A program made the position numbers and the translations under genes. Positions 36,920 to 45,918 of a stretch of DNA of 64,000 nt are shown one piece after another (position 1 is the first letter of the stretch; each line of letters opens with the position of its first letter). Location: the NCBI RefSeq assembly GCF_016803135.1, contig NZ_JAEVFE010000004.1:136501-200500 (forward strand), written 5' to 3'. The notes under the pieces were generated by a model that made no database searches, was not told where the DNA came from, and saw nothing but the letters and a program-made list of their open reading frames with translations. Origin of the DNA: Altererythrobacter sp. C41. Lineage in GTDB: Bacteria; Pseudomonadota; Alphaproteobacteria; Sphingomonadales; Sphingomonadaceae.

Positions 36920-38686
36920 CTACGTCTGCCGCACGTAGGCGAGGAAGTCCTCCACCTGACCGCGCAGCGTTTCCGCCTGCCGGTGCAGCTCGTCAGCGGA
37001 GCTCAGGACCTGCTCGGCCGACTGATCCGTGGTCCGGACCATGCCGCGCACCCGGTCGATGCTGACGCGCACGCGGTTCGTGCCGTTCGCCGCGAGATCG
37101 AGGCTCTGCGCCAGCTCGCGGCTGGCGACGCCCTGCTCGTCGACCGCGTCCGCGATCGTGCGGGCGTTGTTTTCCACGTTGCGCACGTGCTCGCCGATAC
37201 CCCGCAGGGCGAGGATGTTGGCGTGACTGGCGCGCTGGACGGCCGCGATCTGGCCCTCGATTTCCCCGGTCGATTCGCGGGTCCGCTTGGCAAGCTCCTT
37301 GATCTCATTGGCGACCACCGCGAAGCCGGCACCGACCTGGCCGGCGCGGCTCGCCTCGATCGTGGCGTTGAGTGCGAGGATATTGGTCTGCTCGGCGATC
37401 GCGTCGATCAGGCTCACGATCTCGCCGATCTGCGTCGCTGCGCCGGCCAGCTCGCCGGTGGTCGCGTCGATTGCTTCGACCGAGGCAAGCGAGTGGCGCG
37501 CGCGTTCGGCGGAACTCGCGGCCTGATCGCCGATCTCGCGCACCGAGGATGCGAACTGATCGCCGGTCGCGGCGGCCATGGCGACGCCGCGGTTGGTCTC
37601 GTCCATCGAACCGGCGACCTGGTCCACGTGCGCCGCGGCCTGCTCGGCGGACTGTGCCATTTCCCCGGCGGTCGTCTGGAGCTGCTTGGACGCGGCGCCG
37701 ATCCCGCCGACGACTTCGCCGACGGTCTGCTCGAAGCGCATCGCGAGGTCGTGCAGCACGGCCGCCTGACGGTCGCGCGCGGCAAGCTTCTCTTCCGAGC
37801 GGCGCGCGGCATCCTCCTGCAGCTTGGCGAGCTCGCGGGCACTCCGCCGGAACACCGTGAGCGCGCGCGCCATCTCCCCGATCTCGTCGCTCCGGGCGGT
37901 GCCGGGAATGGTGGCCGACTGGTCGCCGGCAGCGAGGGCGGTCATCGATGCGGTGATCTCACGGATCGCCGCCGCGACCTGCCGCACCATAAAGCCCGCG
38001 CCGATCAGGGCGAGCACGACACAGCCGGCGATCAGGCCGACGATCACGGCCGAGAGAGTGCGGTTGAGATCCGCCAGATCGGCGCGCGCATCGCGCGTAC
38101 GCGCGGCGAGCGTGGTCTCGACTTCCCGCGCCTGCCCGGCCAGCAGTTCGCCGCTGACGTCGATTGCGTCGGCGAGCGCGATTGCGCTGGGGGAGGGGCC
38201 GTAGGCCGCAATCGAGCTTTCGAGCGCGTCGAGCTCGGCTTCGAAACCGTCCACCTGCACGTCAAGCCAGGCGATCGCCTCCATGCTCTCGGGATCGATG
38301 TCGGCGGCGCCGTCGCGCGTTTCGGCGAGGCGCTGGCGCGCGCTGGCGAGCGTGTCGCGCGCGCGGGCGATCTCGCGCGGATCGCCGGTGACGGCATAGC
38401 GCGACGAGTAGTAGCGGCTCTCGGCGATCGCGGTCGTCAGTTCGGATGCGGCGAGAGATCCGCCGGCGAAGACCGAGGCCTCGTCGTTGCGGGCGGTCAA
38501 CTGATAGAAGGCCGCGCCCAGCACCACGCCGAGCGCCAGCAGCAGGGCGACGAAGAACAGCGCGAACAGGCGGATACGGCCGGCGATCGTGCCGGCCAGG
38601 CGAACCCACAGCCTGCGCGGACCGCCGGGAAAGGGTATGCGGCTTCGGCCTGCGTCCGCAGGCCAGCGACCGGTGGTTTCGAGCAA
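36920..38686 (-). CDS. methyl-accepting chemotaxis protein
   Basis: This 588-residue chemoreceptor has TM helix 1 (about 37-62), a periplasmic helical ligand domain (about 63-210), TM helix 2 (about 211-233), a HAMP domain (about 234-286), and a cytoplasmic signalling domain (about 300-585). The hairpin tip region EQTNILALNATIEASRAGQ is present and controls CheA kinase. The C-terminus lacks a CheR/CheB-tethering pentapeptide. The ligand is not predictable. No che genes are in the window, so this is a stand-alone receptor. Confidence 0.95.
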   Translation of the reverse strand: MLETTGRWPADAGRSRIPFPGGPRRLWVRLAGTIAGRIRLFALFFVALLLALGVVLGAAFYQLTARNDEASVFAGGSLAASELTTAIAESRYYSSRYAVTGDPREIARARDTLASARQRLAETRDGAADIDPESMEAIAWLDVQVDGFEAELDALESSIAAYGPSPSAIALADAIDVSGELLAGQAREVETTLAARTRDARADLADLNRTLSAVIVGLIAGCVVLALIGAGFMVRQVAAAIREITASMTALAAGDQSATIPGTARSDEIGEMARALTVFRRSARELAKLQEDAARRSEEKLAARDRQAAVLHDLAMRFEQTVGEVVGGIGAASKQLQTTAGEMAQSAEQAAAHVDQVAGSMDETNRGVAMAAATGDQFASSVREIGDQAASSAERARHSLASVEAIDATTGELAGAATQIGEIVSLIDAIAEQTNILALNATIEASRAGQVGAGFAVVANEIKELAKRTRESTGEIEGQIAAVQRASHANILALRGIGEHVRNVENNARTIADAVDEQGVASRELAQSLDLAANGTNRVRVSIDRVRGMVRTTDQSAEQVLSSADELHRQAETLRGQVEDFLAYVRQT

Positions 38687-38781
38687 GCTGACGTCCCCCT
38701 GTGCGACCGGCCGATGCGGCCGGAGCGGGGCGGATGGACGCGGAACTTTTCGGCAGTGTGACGCCGGCGTTAACTAATCGG

Positions 38782-39174
38782 TCAGACCAGCCCGAGCCGG
38801 ATCAGCCGGTTCATCATCTTGCCGGGCAGCACGTCACCCGCTTCCTCACCCTCGGGGAGGTCGCGCGGCGCGTCGGAGTCGGCGAGGTAGCGCCAGCCCT
38901 GATGCGCGCGTTTCGGGCGCGGTTCGACGCGGATCAGTTTGGGCGCGAGGCGGATCGTCCAGCGCCCGTCGTCGCGTTTCTCGAAACCGAGGATCTCGCT
39001 GCGCGCGACCAGGGTGTGGTCCATGATCCAGAACAGCGAGCCGCCGACCATCTCTTCGTGCCGCTTGGGGAAATAGCGCGTGCTCATATGCGCTTCGGGC
39101 CCGCGCTCGACCCATGCGCGCAGCGAATCGAGGTTCCGCGTTTCATAGGCGATCTTAGTCATGTGAAGCGGCAT
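38782..39174 (-). CDS. DUF1489 family protein
   Basis: The 130-residue protein has the DUF1489 pattern: NLDSLRAWVERGPEAH, STRYFPKRHEEMVGGSLFWI, and RRPKRAHQGWRYL-like (HQGWRYLADSDAPRDL) near residue 92. The family is common in alphaproteobacteria and has no known function. It is cytoplasmic, with no signal or membrane segment. An internal Met4 or Met at MTKIAY is an equal start candidate. It is flanked by a palindromic element toward mgtE and by the chemoreceptor gene on the other side. Confidence 0.85.
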   Translation of the reverse strand: MPLHMTKIAYETRNLDSLRAWVERGPEAHMSTRYFPKRHEEMVGGSLFWIMDHTLVARSEILGFEKRDDGRWTIRLAPKLIRVEPRPKRAHQGWRYLADSDAPRDLPEGEEAGDVLPGKMMNRLIRLGLV

Positions 39175-39213
39175 GAGTGTCGAGATAAGGCTTATCGCCG
39201 TTCGCGCAACCGG

Positions 39214-39353
39214 CCCCTCCTCTTCAGAGGAGCGGCGGCGAGACTTGGCGGCGCGGAGCGGCGCCTAGTCGCAGCGGCGTGGTGCTAGTGGCGGAGCCCG
39301 ACGCTTCGCATCGCCACCACCCCCCGGCCCCCTCCTCTGAAGAGGAGGGGGAG
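39214..39353. repeat. 140-base palindrome-bounded repeat element
   Basis: Outer palindromes CCTCCTCTTCAGAGGAG (about 39216-39232) and CCCTCCTCTGAAGAGGAGGG (about 39330-39350) bound a GC-rich core. The unit, with core segment GCGAGACTTGGCG, recurs in the opposite orientation at 44626-44763. It occupies the gap between DUF1489 and mgtE, both on the minus strand. Confidence 0.82.
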
Positions 39354-39355
39354 AT

Positions 39356-40816
39356 TCAGCCGGCCAGTCCGCTCCACACGGCGAGGCCGAGGAAGGCGAA
39401 GAAGCCCATCGAATCGGTGATCATGGTGACGAACACCGAGCTCGCCACCGCGGGATCCTGCTTCAGGCGGTCGAAGATCACGGGCACCAGCACCCCGGCG
39501 AGCCCGGCCACGACGATGTTGATGATCATCGCGGCGGCGATCACGAGGCCCAGCTTGGGGGTGAATATGAGCCCGGTCGCCACGCCGATCAGCACCGCGA
39601 TGGTCGCGCCGTTCAGCAGCGCGACGCGCATCTCTCGCCACAGGATGCGGCCGGTGTTGGCCTGAGTGAGCTGGTTCACCGCGATCGCGCGCACCGTCAC
39701 CGCCATTGTCTGCGTGCCCGCGTTGCCCCCGATGCTGGCGACGATCGGCATAAGCACGGCGAGCGCGACGAGTTGCTCGATCGCGGCGCCGAACATGGCG
39801 ATGATCAGGCTCGCCACCAGCGCGGTGCCGAGGTTCGCGATCAGCCAGCGCACGCGCGCGGTGTAGGCGTCGCGGATCGGCTCGTTGATGTCGCCGTCGC
39901 CCGCGCCCGAGAGCAGCAGCACGTCCTCGCCCGCTTCCTCGGAGATGATGTGGACCACGTCGTCGACCGTCATCTGCCCTACCAGCCGCCCGCTCTCGTC
40001 GACCACCGCGGCCGAGATCAGGGCATATTTCTGGAACATCAGCGCGACTTCTTCCTGGTCCATCGTGACCGGGATCAGCGTCTGGTCGCGCTTCATCACG
40101 TCGCTCAGCGCCACGCTGCGCGGGGTGCGCAGGATCCAGCTCAGCGCGCAGGTGCCGACCGGATGATGCGCGTGGTCGACGACGAAGATTTCCCAGAAAT
40201 CGTTGGCGAGGTCGCCGCCTTCGCGCAGGAAGTCGATCAGGTCGCCGACGGTCATGTGCTCGGGCACGGCCACGAAATCGCGGCTCATCAGGCGCCCGGC
40301 CGTTTCCTCCGGATAGGAAAGGGCGCTTTCGATCGCCGCGCGGTCCTCGGCGTCGAGCGCGTCGAGGACGGCGCGCTGCTCCTCCGGCTCGAGATCCTCG
40401 ATGAGCTGGACCGCGTCGTCGGTTTCGAGCTGTTCGGCGATGGCGGCGACGGCGCCGGCAGGCAGCGCCTCAAGCATGTCGTCGCGGACGTAGTCGTTGA
40501 GTTCCGCGATCACGTCGGAGCTCATCAGGTCGGTGATCGCGGCGGCGAGTTCGCGCCGCTCATCGCGCTCGAGCAGTTCGAGAAGGTCGGCGATGTCGGC
40601 CGGGTGGAGCGGCTCGACGAGGTCGTAGACCCCGCCCTTGTCGCCTTCCTCCAGCGCCTCGCGGACCGAGCGGATATAGTCCGGCTTCAGGCGGTTCTCT
40701 TCGTCGTGGCGTTCGTCGTCGAGGCGGTCGTCGGGGCGCGCACCGTCTTCCCCCGAGCCGCCTGCAAACGGCGGATCGGCCGGCCCAATCTCGTCCTCAC
40801 GCGTCTCGTCCGCCAT
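39356..40816 (-). CDS. mgtE: magnesium transporter MgtE
   Basis: MgtE is a Mg2+-gated magnesium channel in the inner membrane. The 486-residue protein has the helical N domain (about 60-160), a CBS pair (about 165-290) that senses cytoplasmic Mg2+, a plug helix, and five membrane helices with NAGTQTMAVTVRA near residue 365 forming the pore. It has normal length. It is divergent from the cyclophilin gene across a 104-base gap. No Mg2+ riboswitch is recognisable upstream. Confidence 0.95.
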   Translation of the reverse strand: MADETREDEIGPADPPFAGGSGEDGARPDDRLDDERHDEENRLKPDYIRSVREALEEGDKGGVYDLVEPLHPADIADLLELLERDERRELAAAITDLMSSDVIAELNDYVRDDMLEALPAGAVAAIAEQLETDDAVQLIEDLEPEEQRAVLDALDAEDRAAIESALSYPEETAGRLMSRDFVAVPEHMTVGDLIDFLREGGDLANDFWEIFVVDHAHHPVGTCALSWILRTPRSVALSDVMKRDQTLIPVTMDQEEVALMFQKYALISAAVVDESGRLVGQMTVDDVVHIISEEAGEDVLLLSGAGDGDINEPIRDAYTARVRWLIANLGTALVASLIIAMFGAAIEQLVALAVLMPIVASIGGNAGTQTMAVTVRAIAVNQLTQANTGRILWREMRVALLNGATIAVLIGVATGLIFTPKLGLVIAAAMIINIVVAGLAGVLVPVIFDRLKQDPAVASSVFVTMITDSMGFFAFLGLAVWSGLAG

Positions 40817-40920
40817 GCGCCCGCTCTACGGCCCGAGCGCGCAAAAGCAAGCCGCGCCGGGGTGACTTTGCCTCGCGAGTGCCTATACCGGCGCGAACAC
40901 GAATTAGGAGACACGATTCC

Positions 40921-41385
40921 ATGGCCGACCAGACGCTCACCCTCACACTCGATACTGGCAATGGGGAGGGTGGCGACGTCGTGATCAAGCTTCGGCCCGA
41001 TCTCGCGCCGGGCCATGTCGAGCGGATCACGGAACTCGCCAACGAAGGCTTTTACGACGGCGTCGTGTTCCACCGCGTGATCCCCGGCTTCATGGCGCAG
41101 GGCGGCGACCCGACCGGCACCGGCATGGGCGGCAGCGACAAGCCCGACCTGAAGGCCGAGTTCAATGCCGAACCGCACGTGCGCGGTGTGTGCTCGATGG
41201 CGCGTACCCAGGTGCCCGACAGCGCCAACAGCCAGTTCTTCATCTGCTTCGACGACGCGCGCTTCCTCGACAACCAGTACACAGTCTGGGGCCAGGTCGA
41301 GAGCGGCATGGAGCACATCGACGCGCTGCCCAAGGGCGAGCCGCCGCGCGAGCCGGGCAAGATCGTCAAGGCGACCGTCGCCTGA
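40921..41385 (+). CDS. cyclophilin-type peptidylprolyl isomerase
   Basis: The 154-residue cyclophilin catalyses cis-trans isomerisation at prolines. Visible active-site motifs are FYDGVVFHRVIPGFMAQGGDPTGTG (within residues 43-68) and NSQFFICFDD. There is no signal peptide, so it should be cytoplasmic. The start at 40921 follows AGGAGACACG. It lies five bases before the lipase-like lipoprotein gene and shares its transcript. Cyclophilins are common in all bacteria, so its specific client is not implied. Confidence 0.94.
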   Translation: MADQTLTLTLDTGNGEGGDVVIKLRPDLAPGHVERITELANEGFYDGVVFHRVIPGFMAQGGDPTGTGMGGSDKPDLKAEFNAEPHVRGVCSMARTQVPDSANSQFFICFDDARFLDNQYTVWGQVESGMEHIDALPKGEPPREPGKIVKATVA

Positions 41386-41390
41386 TCGCC

Positions 41391-42299
41391 ATGGCCCGTG
41401 CATTGCGGGCCTGTGTCGGGGCGGGAGCGGCGCTGCTGCTCTCCGCCTGCGCCACCGATCTGACCCAGGCGCGCAGCCCGTGCCTCTACGAGCCGGGCGG
41501 CTGGTGCGGCTTCACGCGCGAGCTGGCGGAGGAGAGCTGGCAATACGCGCAGCTCGCCAACAACAGCTACAAGGACAATGAGGAGTTCGCCCACCCGCCG
41601 GGCGACTTCGTCCAGGCGGGCGAGCCGCACGAGCTCGAATCGGGCTACGCCTACGTCGTCTACGACCGTTACGAGCCGGGCGGTGAGACCGGAGAGCCGA
41701 AGCTGGCCGAGCGCGTGATCGCCTTCCGCGGCACCGAGATGGACAGCCTCGCCGACTGGGTGCTCGGCAATATCGGCGAGCTCCACAACGAACGCGGGTG
41801 GGATACCTACGCCACCCACCGCAAGATGCTCGACGAGCAGGGGCTGGACGCTGTGCCGATCCGGCTGACCGGCCACTCGCTCGGCGGTGCGATCGCGGCT
41901 TACGTGGCCCTGCGCGAGCCGCGCGCCACGTCCTACGCCTTCAACCAGTCGCCGCGCTTCTCGACCCCGGAGCAACCGACCCGCAGCCGCCGCGTGACCG
42001 TTTCGGAACGCGGCGAGGCGCTGCGGGGCCTGCCGACCGGCGACGCCGTGTTCCTGCAGGACCGGCTGGTCGTCAACTGCCGCCCGAACGGCGCCCCGTG
42101 GAAGGACCACTCGGTCCGCAAGCTCGCCGAGTGCCTCACCTGGATTGCGGCCTACGGCGACCCGGAGGCGCTCGATTCGATCCGCGAAAACGTCATCCCC
42201 AAGCCCGCGGTCGAATGCGGCCCGCGCGACAAGCCGCATCCCGGCGCCGCCCCGCGGGAAGGGCTTTGCCGCCACAACACGCGCATCGAAGAAGACTGA
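41391..42299 (+). CDS. lipase-like lipoprotein (alpha/beta hydrolase)
   Basis: The 302-residue protein has a lipoprotein signal with lipobox LSAC (Cys20). The alpha/beta-hydrolase nucleophile elbow GHSLGG places Ser163 as catalytic serine. FRGTEMDSLADWV upstream is typical of the class 3 lipase (triacylglycerol lipase) group, in which the oxyanion loop carries FRGT. It should sit at a membrane facing the periplasm. A later Asp and His complete the triad but cannot be fixed by eye. It is cotranscribed with the cyclophilin gene. The substrate is unknown. Confidence 0.88.
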   Translation: MARALRACVGAGAALLLSACATDLTQARSPCLYEPGGWCGFTRELAEESWQYAQLANNSYKDNEEFAHPPGDFVQAGEPHELESGYAYVVYDRYEPGGETGEPKLAERVIAFRGTEMDSLADWVLGNIGELHNERGWDTYATHRKMLDEQGLDAVPIRLTGHSLGGAIAAYVALREPRATSYAFNQSPRFSTPEQPTRSRRVTVSERGEALRGLPTGDAVFLQDRLVVNCRPNGAPWKDHSVRKLAECLTWIAAYGDPEALDSIRENVIPKPAVECGPRDKPHPGAAPREGLCRHNTRIEED

Positions 42300-42307
42300 G
42301 CCCGGGT

Positions 42308-43198
42308 CTAAAGCTTGGCCTTCACCAGCCAGTCGTGGAAAAGCCGTACGGGCCGTTCCTCCAGTGCGGTGGGCTTGCACACGAACCAGTAGCTGTAGGG
42401 GCTTTCGACCTCGACATCGTAGAGGTTGGTCAGGCGGCGGTCCGACGCGCGGCGGAAGTGGTCGTCGTGCATGATCGCGATGCCGAGGCCCTGAGCGGCG
42501 GCCTCCAGGATCAACTGGCCCGAATCGAAGTGGTCGATCGCCGCGGGTTCGAGATCGTCGAGCCCGTGCGCGCGTTTCCACGCCTCGAAGCTGGCGGGCA
42601 GTTCGGTGTGGATCAGGAACGTCTGCTTCGCGAGCAGATCCGCATCGGGCTCTTCGCCCAGCGCCTCGGCGACCTCGACGCGGCAGATCGCGTGGACCTT
42701 GTTGTAGTCGAGCCGCACCGCGTGGAGCGACCGGTCGGGTCCGCGCGAGAGAATGATCGCCGCGTCGAGCGTATCGCCGACGCGGGATTCGAGATGTGGC
42801 CCGGTGTCGATGTCGATGTGCAGCCGCGGATGCAGCTCGCGCAGCTCCGCCAGCCGGGGAAACAGCCGCTGACTGCCGAACAGCGGCAGCACGCCGAGGT
42901 GAAGGCGGAGGAGCGAGAGGTTCTCCGACTGCCCCTCCACCGCGCGTGCCAGCGCTTCGAAATGGGGGCTCACGGCCTCGTAGAACTGATGTCCCTCGTC
43001 GGTGAGCTGCATCGCCTGCCGTGCGCGGGTGAACAGCTTCTTGCCGACGAATTCCTCGAGATTCCCGATCCGGCGCGAGAGCGCGGAGGGGCTGAGGCCG
43101 ATCTCGTCGGCTGCCGCGCGGGCGGAACCGAGGCGGACGGTGCGCATGAATGCTTCCAGCGCGCGCAGGGGCGGAAGGCGACGGGTCGGTTTTGCCAT
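42308..43198 (-). CDS. LysR family transcriptional regulator
   Basis: The 296-residue regulator has the LysR winged HTH (about 10-65, LRALEAFMRTVRLGSARAAA and SPSALSRRIGNLEEFVG) and a C-terminal periplasmic-binding-like effector domain. RLFPRLAELRELHPRLHIDID resembles the GcvA/AmpR branch. Its ATG overlaps the corC stop by one base (TAATG), so it is translated with the corC-ybeY operon, which is unusual for a LysR gene. It converges on the lipase gene. The effector and target genes are unknown. Confidence 0.93.
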   Translation of the reverse strand: MAKPTRRLPPLRALEAFMRTVRLGSARAAADEIGLSPSALSRRIGNLEEFVGKKLFTRARQAMQLTDEGHQFYEAVSPHFEALARAVEGQSENLSLLRLHLGVLPLFGSQRLFPRLAELRELHPRLHIDIDTGPHLESRVGDTLDAAIILSRGPDRSLHAVRLDYNKVHAICRVEVAEALGEEPDADLLAKQTFLIHTELPASFEAWKRAHGLDDLEPAAIDHFDSGQLILEAAAQGLGIAIMHDDHFRRASDRRLTNLYDVEVESPYSYWFVCKPTALEERPVRLFHDWLVKAKL

Positions 43199-44112
43199 TA
43201 GTCGACTGCCGGCGCTTCCTCGGGCGGATGCAGGCGCAGCCGCGTGACGTGCGTTGCGTCGCCCGCGGTCACTTCGATGCACCAGCCGCTCGGGTGCCTG
43301 ACTACCGTGCCGACCGGCGGCACCTGCTCGGCCAGGACGAACGTCAGGCCGCCCAGCGTATCGACCGATTCCTCGACTTCGGCGAGGCGCGGGTCCACTT
43401 GCTCGGCAACGTCGTCGAGTTCGGCGCGCGCGTCGCAGTCCCACATGCCCTCGCCGATCGGGACGATCCACTGTTCGGGCATCTCGTCGTGCTCGTCCTC
43501 GATCTCGCCGACGATCTCCTCGACCAGATCCTCGATCGTGATGATCCCGTCGGTACCCGAAAACTCGTCGAGCACGACCGCGAGGTGCGTGCGCTGCGCG
43601 CGCATGTCGGCCAGCACGTCGAGCGCGCCGCGCGCCTGCGGCACGTAGAGCGGCTGGCGCATCAGCACGGTCCAGTCATCCGGCGGCGGCTTGCCTTGCG
43701 CAAGGAAGGGGAACACGTCCTTGATGTGGATCATGCCGATCACGTCGTCGAGCGTGTCGCGATAGACCGGCATGCGCGAATGGCCGTTCTCCGCGAAGCT
43801 GGAGACGAGTTCCTCCCAGCTCCGCGACGCGTCGATCGCGATGATCTCTCCGCGGGGAACCGCGATGTCGTCGGCATCGTGCTCGCGGAAATGGAGGATA
43901 TTGCGGAGCATCTGCCGCTCGACGGGCGAAAGATCGTCGTCGGGGCCGGACTCCTCGCCATTGGCGGATTGTTCGTCCTCGTGTTCGTCGATCGCTTCTT
44001 CGAGCTGAGCGCGCAGCGAGCGGTCGCCTTCGCCGTCGAAGAATTTTCGAATCGCGAGCCAAAGCCCGCGTCTACTGTCCGCGTCTCCGGCAGAGTTATC
44101 GGAATCGGGCAT
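43198..44112 (-). CDS. CorC/HlyC family CBS-domain protein
   Basis: The 304-residue cytoplasmic protein has an acidic N-terminal region, a CBS pair (about 70-200, with VPRGEIIAID and VFPFLAQGK), and a C-terminal CorC_HlyC domain (about 220-300). It lacks the N-terminal DUF21 membrane domain, so it matches the soluble CorC type linked to Co2+/Mg2+ handling. It lies 11 bases after ybeY, a common bacterial order (ybeZ/phoH-ybeY-corC-lnt). Here the next gene is a LysR regulator, not lnt. Function is inferred from family. Confidence 0.92.
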   Translation of the reverse strand: MPDSDNSAGDADSRRGLWLAIRKFFDGEGDRSLRAQLEEAIDEHEDEQSANGEESGPDDDLSPVERQMLRNILHFREHDADDIAVPRGEIIAIDASRSWEELVSSFAENGHSRMPVYRDTLDDVIGMIHIKDVFPFLAQGKPPPDDWTVLMRQPLYVPQARGALDVLADMRAQRTHLAVVLDEFSGTDGIITIEDLVEEIVGEIEDEHDEMPEQWIVPIGEGMWDCDARAELDDVAEQVDPRLAEVEESVDTLGGLTFVLAEQVPPVGTVVRHPSGWCIEVTAGDATHVTRLRLHPPEEAPAVD

Positions 44113-44123
44113 GGCCCTGGATG

Positions 44124-44621
44124 TCACTCCTGGTTGTCTCGATCGCCATATGGGTCCGGCAGGCCGAGAAGCGCAAGCGCCTTTATCTCCAGAGCCTCCA
44201 TTGCCTCGGCATCCTGCTCCGAAATCTCGTGATCGTACCCGGCGAGATGGAGCAGGCCGTGGACCAGCAGGTGAAGCGCGTGATTCTCGAGCGGAATGCC
44301 CTTTTCCGCCGCTTCGCGCATGCAGGTTTCCCACGCGAGCGCGAGATCGCCGAGCATTTCCGGCCCGCCATCGGCTGCGAGGCCGAGCAGTTCCTCCCGC
44401 GTCAGCATCGGGAACGAGAGCACGTTGGTCGGCTTGTCCTTCGTGCGCCATTCGCGATTGAGCGTGCGGACGTCCTCGTCGACGGTGAACAGCACGCTCG
44501 CCGTCAGCCGCTGGTTGGCCAATTCGGGCGCGACCTTCTCCGCCGCTTCGGCCGCCCGGTAGGCGAGATCCGCCCAGTCATAGGAGCTGGGCCACCCGTC
44601 GATTTCGATATCGAGGTCCAT
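44124..44621 (-). CDS. ybeY: endoribonuclease YbeY
   Basis: YbeY is a zinc RNase for 16S rRNA 3'-end maturation and ribosome quality control. The 165-residue protein has the metal-binding motif HGLLHLAGYDH at 121-131 (His121, His125, His131) and the core FTVDEDVRTLNREWR with TNVLSFP. The ATG at 44621 is preceded in frame by GTG at 44624, so either may be used. It lies between phoH and corC on the minus strand, with a palindromic element in the gap to phoH. Confidence 0.95.
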   Translation of the reverse strand: MDLDIEIDGWPSSYDWADLAYRAAEAAEKVAPELANQRLTASVLFTVDEDVRTLNREWRTKDKPTNVLSFPMLTREELLGLAADGGPEMLGDLALAWETCMREAAEKGIPLENHALHLLVHGLLHLAGYDHEISEQDAEAMEALEIKALALLGLPDPYGDRDNQE

Positions 44622-44625
44622 CACG

Positions 44626-44763
44626 CCCCCTTTTCTTCAGAGGAGGGGGCCGAGTGGTGACGCGGCGCGGAGCGTCGCGCATGACTCTGACACCGCTCCG
44701 CTGCGACCAGGCTCGCCAGCGGCTCGCCAAGTCTCGCTGCCCCTCCTCCTCGGAGGAGGGGGG
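44626..44763. repeat. second copy of the palindrome-bounded element, inverted
   Basis: This 138-base element, bounded by CCCCCTTTTCTTCAGAGGAGGGGG (44626-44649) and CCCTCCTCCTCGGAGGAGGGGG (about 44741-44762), is a reverse-complement relative of 39214-39353. Both contain the core GCGAGACTTGGCG in opposite orientation. It separates phoH and ybeY on one strand inside what is otherwise a tight operon. Confidence 0.82.
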
Positions 44764-44772
44764 CATGCGCGT

Positions 44773-45801
44773 TCATGCGTCTTTCCCCTCGTAAGCTTCG
44801 ACGATCCGCCCGACGATCGGGTGGCGGACCACGTCGGCGGCGGTGAAGCGGCTGACGGCGATGCCCTCCAGCCCTTCGAGGCGCCCGACGGCATCCGCCA
44901 GGCCACTCATCTTGTCGCCACCGGGAATGTCGACTTGCCGCGGATCGCCGCACACCACCATGCGGCTGTTCTGGCCGAAGCGGGTGAGGAACATCTTCAT
45001 CTGCTCGCGCGTGGTGTTCTGCGCTTCGTCGAGGATGACGAAGGCATCGGCCAGCGTGCGCCCGCGCATGAAGGCGATCGGCGCCACTTCGATCACGCCC
45101 GACATCAGATGCCGCTCGACCTGCTCGGGCGGCATGCAGTCGTAGAGCGCATCGTAGAGCGGGCGCAGGTAGGGATCGACCTTCTCCTTCATGTCGCCGG
45201 GCAGGAAGCCGATCTTCTCACCCGCTTCGACCGCCGGGCGGCTGAGAATCAGGCGCTGGACGCTGCCGGTGATGAGCTGGCTGACCGCCTGCGCGACCGC
45301 GAGGTAGGTCTTGCCCGTGCCTGCCGGGCCGAGCGCGAAGATCAGCTCGTCGCGGGCGAGTTGGCGCATATAAGGTATTTGTCCGGCGCTGCGCGGCACG
45401 ATCGTCTTGCGCCGCGTGCGGATCATCACCGGCGGGCCGTCGCTCTCGCCCGAGATGATCCCTTCCAGCGTCGGTTCGTTCGACATGGCGATCAGCGATT
45501 CGATCGCGCCCGAATCCAGCTCCTCCCCGCGCGCCAGACGGCCGTACATGGCCTGAAGCACGTCTCGCGCGCGAGCGACCGAGTCCTCCGGTCCTTCGAG
45601 CAGCACCTTGTCGCCGCGCGCCGAGATGAACACGCCGAGGCGGTTCTCCACCTGGACGAGGTTCGCGTCGAACTGGCCGAACAGGGGAACGAGGAGCGAC
45701 TGGTCGTCGAAACTCAGCTCGGCCCTGGCGCGCCTGATCTCGCGCTGCGGGCTGGGCGGCGGCGAGATGGCCGGATCGGCGCTGTTCGGTCTGCGTCCCA
45801 T
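44773..45801 (-). CDS. phoH: PhoH family ATPase
   Basis: The 342-residue cytoplasmic ATPase has Walker A GPAGTGKT at 158-165 and Walker B-like [11 protein letters not shown]-related motifs and [11 protein letters not shown]-type segments match PhoH (ybeZ). It is linked in many bacteria to YbeY and ribosome maturation. The Met at 45801 is chosen because upstream in-frame codons to 45897 overlap non-coding sequence. An N-terminal KH-like region (about 30-75) is suggested by [15 protein letters not shown]. It is followed by a repeat element, then ybeY. Confidence 0.94.
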   Translation of the reverse strand: MGRRPNSADPAISPPPSPQREIRRARAELSFDDQSLLVPLFGQFDANLVQVENRLGVFISARGDKVLLEGPEDSVARARDVLQAMYGRLARGEELDSGAIESLIAMSNEPTLEGIISGESDGPPVMIRTRRKTIVPRSAGQIPYMRQLARDELIFALGPAGTGKTYLAVAQAVSQLITGSVQRLILSRPAVEAGEKIGFLPGDMKEKVDPYLRPLYDALYDCMPPEQVERHLMSGVIEVAPIAFMRGRTLADAFVILDEAQNTTREQMKMFLTRFGQNSRMVVCGDPRQVDIPGGDKMSGLADAVGRLEGLEGIAVSRFTAADVVRHPIVGRIVEAYEGKDA

Positions 45802-45918
45802 GCAATCCTTTCGTGATGCGGGGCCGAATCTAGAACGCAACGCGCGGGAGGCAAGCTTGGTGCCTGAACACGGCGGTGGATTGTTATAGAACTGCAACGG
45901 CGCGAGGCGCCGCGCGCG

